This document shows, piece by piece, positions 8,128 through 13,236 of a stretch of 15,471 bases of DNA. The notes beneath the pieces were generated by a model. It made no database searches, was not told the origin of the DNA, and saw only the letters and a list, made by a program, of their open reading frames with translations. Source of the stretch: Arthrobacter sp. (GTDB lineage Bacteria; Actinomycetota; Actinomycetes; Actinomycetales; Micrococcaceae); NCBI GenBank assembly GCA_025464925.1, contig JAODMS010000122.1, positions 1 through 15,471 of the forward strand, in the 5' to 3' direction. A program made the translations under genes and the position numbers. The number at the start of each line of letters is the position of its first letter. Within the stretch, counting starts at the first letter, position 1.

Positions 8128-8466
8128 CTACGGTGATTGCGGTGCGGCGCTGTCCGGGTCCTCCGGCGTCTCAACCCCGGTGGAATCGCGGGGCGTCGAT
8201 TCACCGACCGGGCGGCCGGCCGGAGTGGCCTCTTTGCCTGTTTCTTCCCGCCCGGGCTCCTGGCCTTCTTCCTTGACGACATCCTCACCCCGCCGGGTGG
8301 TGCTCTCGCCGACGCCTTCCGGCGCCATCGCCGCGTCGTCGGGGGTATTGTCGGAGCCCGGGTGGGCGGGCTCCTTAAGGGGTGGTTCGCTTCCGAACGC
8401 ACGTGCCGTCCCGGGAGCTGTTCCCTCGCCGGAGTCCTTTTCCGGGGACTGATTCGTCGGTGCCAT
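8128..8466 (-). CDS. Short intrinsically disordered hydrophilic protein, hypothetical
   Basis: Encodes 112 residues rich in Glu, Pro, Gly, Ser, Thr and Asp, with no hydrophobic core, Cys or Trp, so it is predicted to be disordered. I do not recognise a family. Support for a real gene is the strong ribosome binding site GAGGAG (complement of 8473-8478) six bases before the ATG, its place 67 bp after hypC on the same strand, and an end that neatly precedes the convergent gene. Against it, low-complexity high-GC frames arise by chance, and a 169-residue frame runs on the other strand, though that one has Arg/Gly-rich shadow-like composition and no good start. It may be a passenger at the end of the hydrogenase operon rather than part of the enzyme system. 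Confidence 0.55.
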   Translation of the reverse strand: MAPTNQSPEKDSGEGTAPGTARAFGSEPPLKEPAHPGSDNTPDDAAMAPEGVGESTTRRGEDVVKEEGQEPGREETGKEATPAGRPVGESTPRDSTGVETPEDPDSAAPQSP

Positions 8467-8533
8467 GATGTTCTCCTCGATCTGGATGTGGTCGTTCGCC
8501 GCCGGCCGGCGGGGCGGGCTTCTGCCAGCGGTG

Positions 8534-8791
8534 CTAGCGGCCGTCGGCGTCGGTGTCCCGGGGGCGGCCCATCAGCTCCAGCCCGCCCAGAGCCCGTTCC
8601 GCGCCCTCGGGATCCACCCGCTCCAGGGCGAACCCCATATGGATGAGGACCCAGGTTCCCGGCTGCAGCGGGCCCTCGTCCAGCAGGCCGATGTTGATTT
8701 TCCTGCGCACACCGGCCACCTCCACGAGGGCCAGCTGGTTGCCGTAGCCCTCCAGCAACTCGATGACCTGACCCGGTATTCCAAGGCACAT
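8534..8791 (-). CDS. hypC: [NiFe]-hydrogenase maturation chaperone HypC
   Basis: Protein of 85 residues, the usual HypC/HybG/HupF size. It begins MCLGIPGQV; after removal of Met the N-terminal Cys2 is the residue that, in this family, contacts the iron precursor carrying CO and CN ligands and the immature large subunit. The β-barrel pattern follows (LALVEVAGVRRKINIGLL and GTWVLIHMGFALERVD). In the family HypC works with HypD to assemble the Fe(CN)2CO group, then hands it to the large subunit. The start has a clear AAGGAG (complement of 8800-8805) with 8-bp spacing, and the gene lies 75 bp downstream of the protease gene. HypA, HypB, HypD, HypE and HypF are not in the window, so they must be encoded elsewhere, possibly beyond the right edge. 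Confidence 0.97.
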   Translation of the reverse strand: MCLGIPGQVIELLEGYGNQLALVEVAGVRRKINIGLLDEGPLQPGTWVLIHMGFALERVDPEGAERALGGLELMGRPRDTDADGR

Positions 8792-8866
8792 GGTGGGCGC
8801 TCCTTCTGCTCCGAACGGGCGTTCTCTGGACAGGACCTTCTCTGGACTGAACCGTCCCTGGGGTGG

Positions 8867-9442
8867 TCAGCCCGGGACCGGACGGGGCCGCGAGGAGTCG
8901 TATTGTGCAATCAGTTCGACGACGGCCTCGATAGCTCCGGGCACGGCCGCGGCGACCGGGGGGCTGAGCCCGATGCCTTCCGTCACGTCCGCCGGGACGC
9001 AACCCACCACATACGTCAGCGGCAGCTCACCGCCGAGCGAACGAAGCCTGCCCAGGACGGCGGCTGGATCCATGCCGTGCGGATCAAGGGATGCGGTGCC
9101 GTCCAGGTCTTCCGGGCGGACCTGCAGCACCCGGATGCTGCCTGGCGCGGCTTCCCTTAGGTCGCCGGGCGGCACCGTGTCCACGAGCACCAGGAGGTCC
9201 GGGCCGGCGAGGAGATCGTAGGCCAGGTGCATTCCACGGATGCCGTAGTCCACCGCCAGCATTTCCGGGGCGGCCGGGCCGGCGCCCTCGGACAGCCGGC
9301 GGGCGCCCTCGGACAGCCGGCGGGCGACCTCGGGACCGAACCCGTCGTCGCGCAGGAAGATGTTCCCCACCCCTGCCACGAGGATGCGAGCCACGCGGGC
9401 CGCCGTCTTGCCCGTTGCGCGAACGGCCACGTCCGGCGTCAC
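8867..9442 (-). CDS. hyaD: Hydrogenase maturation endopeptidase (HyaD/HupD/HybD family)
   Basis: Nickel-dependent checkpoint protease that in this family trims the C-terminus of the hydrogenase large subunit after Ni insertion. With the start used here it has 191 residues. It shows the family opening ILVAGVGNIFLRDDGFGPEV, containing acidic ligand Glu38, then AVDYGIRG with Asp65, LLVLVDTV, and PHGMDP with His122; Glu, Asp and His are the three metal-sensing positions in this family. The start is uncertain. GTG at 9442 overlaps the stop of the 39-codon gene upstream (GTGA), continuing the coupling pattern, while GTG at 9394 would give 175 residues and begin next to the conserved block. A perfect 21-bp tandem repeat doubles seven residues (RRLSEGA) just after Glu38. 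Its likely substrate is HhyL of the same operon. Confidence 0.95.
   Translation of the reverse strand: MTPDVAVRATGKTAARVARILVAGVGNIFLRDDGFGPEVARRLSEGARRLSEGAGPAAPEMLAVDYGIRGMHLAYDLLAGPDLLVLVDTVPPGDLREAAPGSIRVLQVRPEDLDGTASLDPHGMDPAAVLGRLRSLGGELPLTYVVGCVPADVTEGIGLSPPVAAAVPGAIEAVVELIAQYDSSRPRPVPG
9281..9322. repeat. Perfect 21-bp tandem duplication inside the protease gene
   Basis: Bases 9281-9301 and 9302-9322 are identical. The unit is in frame and encodes one copy of RRLSEGA on the minus strand, so the protein has the heptad twice (residues about 41-54). The following 21 bases are only loosely similar. It looks like a recent slippage duplication that lengthens a helix or loop near the metal-binding Glu. 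Confidence 0.85.
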
Positions 9443-9558
9443 ATCCGCCGCGCTTTCAGGTACCGCTGGATGTCCGGGACCGAACGGATCCCCACGACTA
9501 CGGCGCCGAGCGCCACTGCCACCAGCACGCCGACCGTAGCAATTCCTACAGCTCTCAT
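9439..9558 (-). CDS. Small single-helix membrane protein (DUF6893-like) of the hydrogenase operon
   Basis: Encodes a peptide of only 39 residues: a hydrophobic helix of about 20 residues (MRAVGIATVGVLVAVALG, then AVVVGI) followed by a basic tail, RSVPDIQRYLKARRM. The likely topology is one transmembrane helix with the basic tail in the cytoplasm. Evidence that it is real is positional: its ATG overlaps the stop of the 450-residue gene as ATGA (9555-9558), and its TGA overlaps a GTG start of the protease gene as GTGA (9439-9442). An AAGGGA lies upstream of the ATG. The sequence agrees with my recollection of a tiny actinobacterial family, DUF6893, ending in 'RSIPDxxRYxxxRxM'. It could anchor or dock the soluble hydrogenase parts at the membrane; this is inference. 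Confidence 0.85.
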   Translation of the reverse strand: MRAVGIATVGVLVAVALGAVVVGIRSVPDIQRYLKARRM

Positions 9559-10907
9559 AGTGGGTTTCCCTTTCCATCCTCGAGCGGTTCAAGTTCTTCG
9601 GGCGCGTAGTAGAAGGACCGCCCGTAGCCTTCATGGAGGTTCGCGGCGGGGTCCTGGTCGAGGACCAGACCCACGTGGGTGCTGCCGTCAACGTCGAAAT
9701 GCACGTTCGTGACGCGCCCGGTCTGCCCGGCGAAGAAGAGGTCCTGGGCATCGGCGCGCCGGTTCGGATGGACCCTGACCCGGCTTCCCCGGGCCACCGG
9801 TATACCGTGGATGAGGACTGAATCCAGCTCGGGCCGAACGCTTGCCTCGGCCTCCGGATCCCACCACGGCCGGTCGAGATAGGGGTTGCGCAGCGCACCA
9901 TGCAATCGCTGAAGCTCCTCGGGAGACATGGCTTCGCAGCGGTCGATGATCGCGGCGGCGCGGGCATCGGTGGCGCGGGCCTCCAACTTTTCCTCCTCGG
10001 TCAGGGTGAGCACGCGCAGGGTGAGGATCTCGTCGATTTCCGTGGAATCATACAGGGCCACCGAGCTTTCCGGCGCCACGGACGGGTGGTCATAAAGAAT
10101 GATCGGCGAAACCAGCAGAACGTCGGTCTGTCCCTCCGGACCGGCCAGGACCGGCCAGCACCGGTGCTGCGAGCAGGACGCGACGGCGTCCTGCGTCGAA
10201 TCCGGCGGGTCGAGCAGGGACTGGAAATCTCCGTCCCGCAGCGCCAGGATCACGTGGGTTCCGATGAAGGACCGGGTGACGGCGTCCTGCCGGTCTCCGG
10301 GTTCCGCCGCGGCCGTGGCAGTTGCGACATTGGCTACCGACACCCTCAACCGCACGAGCCCGCCGCTGGCAGGGGCCGCGTCGAGCCTGACTTCACCGTG
10401 CAGGGCCTGACGACGCCGGACCAGCCGGCCGGCCGACTGACCTGCGGCGTCACGGAGGTCCTCCACCTCCACACCAGCGGGAACCTCCACCGGCAGTACC
10501 GCCGTCTGGCCGCCTGGCCCGCCCAGTTGCGCCACCGCGAACGGCCCCAGGGCGATGTCCTGTTCCACGGCCTCGTCCCAGCTCAGCCAGCGGGCGGCAC
10601 CGACCGTGAGCTCATCCACGGGGCTAAAGCTGCCGGCCGCATCCGCCGTTTCGACGGTCCGGGACTGAAGTTGCAGGAACCGCAGGTTGACTTCCAGTTC
10701 CGCGTCCGGCCCCGGGCTCAGTAGGCAGTCCGCGAACATCTCCGCTTCTTCCCCGAAGCCGGCCTCCGCGGCGCCGCGGGGCCCGAGGATGCCAAACTGC
10801 CAGCGGGCCTGGTTCTTCTGCGAGGAGGCGCGGTACGGGTACAGCAGGTAGCCCTCGTAGAGGACGGCGTCCGCAACGGCCTTGGCGAGGCTCAGGCTCA
10901 TGTTCAT
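9555..10907 (-). CDS. Conserved hydrogenase-operon protein of unknown function, 450 residues
   Basis: I recall similar proteins in actinobacterial group 1h hydrogenase clusters but know no function. It has no signal peptide or membrane helix. The N-terminus has a striking motif, LYEGYLLYPYRASSQKN followed by RWQFGILGP. The middle is a long β-rich region including RSFIGTHVILALRDGDFQSLLDPP and a CSQHRC pair, then a helical stretch with DRCEAMSPEELQRLHGALR. The last 100 residues (SRVRVHPNRR..., GQTGRVTNVHFDVDGSTHVG) look like a small β-barrel of SH3 type, ending at EELEPLE. The ATG at 10907 overlaps the stop of the DUF6084 gene (ATGA, 10904-10907), and its own TGA overlaps the next start. The open frame upstream of 10907 lies inside the DUF6084 gene. 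A role in assembly or as a complex scaffold is possible but unproven. Confidence 0.9.
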   Translation of the reverse strand: MNMSLSLAKAVADAVLYEGYLLYPYRASSQKNQARWQFGILGPRGAAEAGFGEEAEMFADCLLSPGPDAELEVNLRFLQLQSRTVETADAAGSFSPVDELTVGAARWLSWDEAVEQDIALGPFAVAQLGGPGGQTAVLPVEVPAGVEVEDLRDAAGQSAGRLVRRRQALHGEVRLDAAPASGGLVRLRVSVANVATATAAAEPGDRQDAVTRSFIGTHVILALRDGDFQSLLDPPDSTQDAVASCSQHRCWPVLAGPEGQTDVLLVSPIILYDHPSVAPESSVALYDSTEIDEILTLRVLTLTEEEKLEARATDARAAAIIDRCEAMSPEELQRLHGALRNPYLDRPWWDPEAEASVRPELDSVLIHGIPVARGSRVRVHPNRRADAQDLFFAGQTGRVTNVHFDVDGSTHVGLVLDQDPAANLHEGYGRSFYYAPEELEPLEDGKGNPL

Positions 10908-11560
10908 GGCAGCCGTTTCCCGCCGACGCCGGTGGCCGCAGCAGCGAGCAGGGCTTCGACGGCGGCATCCCACGAGGTCAACCCGCGCGCCGATTTGTAC
11001 TGTGAAAGGGCCGCGAGGACCTCCCGGTCCAGCCGGATCCAGCCCGTATTCGGGAAGTACAGGTCCATCAGCCGGTGCCAGGCGGCCACCGGAAGCCGGT
11101 AGGACGCCTCGAGGTCCCAAGGCACATGCTCCACGCCGAATCCCGTCTGGCCTCTCGTGAAAACCGTCCCGGAGAACAGGAGCTCCAGCGGGATCTCACC
11201 GTCCCGCAGGGCGTTCAGGTACTTTGCGGCGGCCACGTCGAAGTCAAAGGTGCATGGCAGCGGCAGGTCCACGTCGGTGCCGCCGGTGAAGCCCTGCACC
11301 ATGGTGCTGCACTGCATCCACAGGAAGGACTTCAGCGTGCTGGGCCAGCGTCCGCGCTCGCCGAAGAGGTCGAGGACGCCCTGTTCCTCGTCGCCGGCAT
11401 AGCCGCGGCGCTGCGGCAGGATGCGGACCTGGCAGCGCAAGGCGATGGCGTGGATGGCGGCGCCGGTGGCCTCGGTGATCCGCAACCGGGCGGTCAGCTG
11501 CGGGGCAGCCGCGTACGGTTCCGGCTGGATGTCGACGACGGTGAATGCCAATTGCGTCAT
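10904..11560 (-). CDS. DUF6084 family protein
   Basis: Protein of 218 residues without known biochemical function. It begins MTQLAFTVVDIQPEPYAAAP and appears β-rich throughout; recognisable segments are IHAIALRCQVRILPQRRGY, FLWMQCSTMVQGFTGGTDV, LPCTFDFDVAAAKYLNAL, ELLFSGTVF and FPNTGWIRLDREVLAALSQYK. I assign DUF6084 from memory of this family in actinobacterial hydrogenase clusters. No signal peptide, membrane segment or clear metal-binding motif is present; the few Cys are scattered. The start is well supported: GGGAGG (complement of 11567-11572) lies six bases before the ATG, and the ATG overlaps the preceding stop as ATGA (11557-11560). It is coupled in the same way to the following gene. 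It probably acts in a complex with the DUF5947 protein and the 450-residue protein, an inference from co-translation. Confidence 0.9.
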   Translation of the reverse strand: MTQLAFTVVDIQPEPYAAAPQLTARLRITEATGAAIHAIALRCQVRILPQRRGYAGDEEQGVLDLFGERGRWPSTLKSFLWMQCSTMVQGFTGGTDVDLPLPCTFDFDVAAAKYLNALRDGEIPLELLFSGTVFTRGQTGFGVEHVPWDLEASYRLPVAAWHRLMDLYFPNTGWIRLDREVLAALSQYKSARGLTSWDAAVEALLAAAATGVGGKRLP

Positions 11561-12264
11561 TGCAGGCCTCCCGGCACGGACTCGCGGATTTCCGATGGCA
11601 GGGGCCTGCTGCGGCTGTCGACCTTCTCGAAGAATGCAGCCAGCTGGTCGCGGGCCTCCTGCCCGCCGTCGAACCCTCGCCAGAGGCGGCGCAGCTGCCC
11701 CACCAGTTCGTAGCACGCGTCGACCGGGACGAGGTGGCAGTCGGCACGTTGGCGCTCGGGGCCGGGCCCGCGGATCAGCAGTGCTTCGGTGTCCGGGGCC
11801 GCCACGGCCAAGGCGGGGTTGGCTGCCAGCACGGCACCCCACGCGTCGAGCGGCAGCTCGGACTCGGTGGCCCCGGCCGGACCGGGGTAGAAGGCGACGG
11901 TGCGGTTGAGCTTGGAACTGCGGAAGAAGAATGCGAGGCCGACCGGGATTTCCAGCTCGTCCCACTGGCCGGGGCCCAGCTCGAAATCCGGGAAGGAAAG
12001 GTAGCGGTCGGGCACGGAACGGTAGCGGAGATGGGCGCTGCTGTCGGTGAAGAGCAGATAGCACGGCCGGCACGTGCACATCATGGCGTGGCTCTCCAGG
12101 TCCACCACGTGCTGGTGTGCCTCCGGGATGGGTTCCCCGCACATTTCGCAGCGTTCACCGGCGGGCGGCGTGGACGGGCTGGCGGCGATCCTGCGCAACA
12201 GGGCCACGGGCAGGCCGCCGGGTCCGGGTGCCCCGCCGGTGTTGGTGCTCCGCCCTTGCGCCAT
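11557..12264 (-). CDS. DUF5947 family protein with Cys/His metal-binding motif
   Basis: Protein of 235 residues. After a flexible Gly/Pro-rich start it has a compact Cys/His region: C39-x2-C42, His50, His52, His59, then C63-x-C65-x2-C68 (MMCTCRPCYLLF). This could hold zinc or an iron-sulfur centre. The rest is a globular α/β domain, with conserved-looking LRYRSVPDRYLSFPDFEL, IPVGLAFFFRSSKLNR and VAFYPGPAGATES, then CHLVPVDACYELVGQLRRLW. I recognise it as DUF5947, a family I associate with actinobacterial [NiFe]-hydrogenase operons; no reaction is known. The ATG at 12264 follows the hhyE stop after one base, with an AGGA ribosome binding site inside the end of hhyE. Its stop overlaps the DUF6084 start. 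Metal delivery, electron transfer or complex assembly are all possible roles. Confidence 0.9.
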   Translation of the reverse strand: MAQGRSTNTGGAPGPGGLPVALLRRIAASPSTPPAGERCEMCGEPIPEAHQHVVDLESHAMMCTCRPCYLLFTDSSAHLRYRSVPDRYLSFPDFELGPGQWDELEIPVGLAFFFRSSKLNRTVAFYPGPAGATESELPLDAWGAVLAANPALAVAAPDTEALLIRGPGPERQRADCHLVPVDACYELVGQLRRLWRGFDGGQEARDQLAAFFEKVDSRSRPLPSEIRESVPGGLQ

Positions 12265-12265
12265 C

Positions 12266-13231
12266 TCAGGCGTCCTGGCCGGCCGCGACCGGCACGGCCA
12301 CGGACATCACGCCGGCCCGGATAAGGAGCGGCAACGGGTCAAGGTGCAGGTTCCGGTCCTCGAGGCATGAACCTGCCTTCCGGACGTCGAAATGACCGCG
12401 GCAGGTAGGGCAGCGCAGCAAACCGCTGCCCACGGGTGCGGCGAGGGCACGCTGCAGGGCTGCCCCGGCCAGGGACCCCACGCAGCGAGGGCAATAGTCG
12501 CGGTAGGCGTAGACATCCTGCCCCGTCCGGCAGGCCAGCACCGGGTAGCCTCCCACCAGGAAGCCGGCCACGTCGCCCGGCTGCAGCTCGGCGATCTCGG
12601 GCACGGGTTCCCACGATCCGCCGGTGTACTCCTGCCGCCCGCTCCCGGGCTGGTCCCGGAGGCTCCCGTCTGGGCCGCCCGCATGGTTCATCCGGACCAG
12701 CAGGGCGTCCACCGGAATCAACGCGGGCGTGGCCGCGGGGGTTTTCGCCTCGACGACTTCGATGGCGGTGACCTCCGGCGCCGCGGACTGAATGGCTTCC
12801 TCGACGGCGAACTTGAGCGTGACCGACGAGGAGGGACAGCCGTGGCAGGTGCCGAGCAGCCTCAGCCGGACTACGCCTTCCGGGCTGATGTCCAGGAGCT
12901 CCACGTTGCCGCCGTGGGAACCGAGGTAGGGCCGGACGCTGTCCAGGGCGGTGGCCACGCGCGTTTCCAGGTCCACGGGGTGCAGTCCGTGGATCACGAG
13001 CAGGCTTGAAACCAGCTCGTCAGCGGTGAGCGCGTCCAGGGTGCCGTCGTCGAGTTGTCCGCGGGCATCGAGGATTTCCAGGATCCGTGCCAGCCCGGAG
13101 CCGTACATCTCCGTCACCTGGCGCACCAGTTCCTCCGCACGGCCGCGGGCGACTGCCCCGCCGGCTCCGAGCGCGTCGAGCAGGCTCTCAATCCGGTCGC
13201 CGGCCTGCCGCGGCCGGTCCTCGCCAGGCAC
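12266..13231 (-). CDS. hhyE: NifU-domain / Rieske-like iron-sulfur protein, putative hydrogenase electron-transfer partner
   Basis: Two-domain soluble protein of 321 residues. Residues about 90-160 are a NifU C-terminal-type domain (RPYLGSHGGNVELL, then GTCHGCPSSSVTLKFAVEEAI) with Cys129 and Cys132 able to share an Fe-S cluster between subunits. Residues about 205-320 resemble a Rieske fold, but the ligands read C247-x2-C250 and C274-x2-C277-x2-H280 instead of C-x-H and C-x2-H. A four-Cys site, perhaps rubredoxin- or zinc-like, is therefore possible. Work on Mycobacterium smegmatis proposed a similar iron-sulfur protein (HhyE) as the link from hydrogenase to the respiratory chain; the symbol is used on that basis. 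The GTG at 13231 is chosen because it lies five bases after the hhyL stop, with GGGCGAG upstream. The longer open frame to 13735 lies inside hhyL and is spurious. Confidence 0.9.
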   Translation of the reverse strand: MPGEDRPRQAGDRIESLLDALGAGGAVARGRAEELVRQVTEMYGSGLARILEILDARGQLDDGTLDALTADELVSSLLVIHGLHPVDLETRVATALDSVRPYLGSHGGNVELLDISPEGVVRLRLLGTCHGCPSSSVTLKFAVEEAIQSAAPEVTAIEVVEAKTPAATPALIPVDALLVRMNHAGGPDGSLRDQPGSGRQEYTGGSWEPVPEIAELQPGDVAGFLVGGYPVLACRTGQDVYAYRDYCPRCVGSLAGAALQRALAAPVGSGLLRCPTCRGHFDVRKAGSCLEDRNLHLDPLPLLIRAGVMSVAVPVAAGQDA

Positions 13232-13236
13232 GGCAG

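Noticed and set aside
8499..8512. Perfect 14-bp palindrome CCGCCGGCCGGCGG downstream of hypC
   Set aside because: It could form a short hairpin, but there is no T-run and such GC palindromes are common by chance in this DNA; not enough to call a terminator.
8137..8646. 169-residue plus-strand frame over the disordered protein gene
   Set aside because: Arg/Gly/Pro-rich shadow composition, no ribosome binding site, and it runs into hypC on the opposite strand.
9443..9967. N-terminal extension of the protease frame to 366 residues
   Set aside because: It lies out of frame within the 450-residue gene and the 39-codon gene; the protease family starts directly at the ILVAGVGN region.
11561..12142. 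N-terminal extension of the DUF6084 frame to 412 residues
   Set aside because: It overlaps the DUF5947 gene out of frame, while the ATG at 11560 has an excellent ribosome binding site and an ATGA junction.
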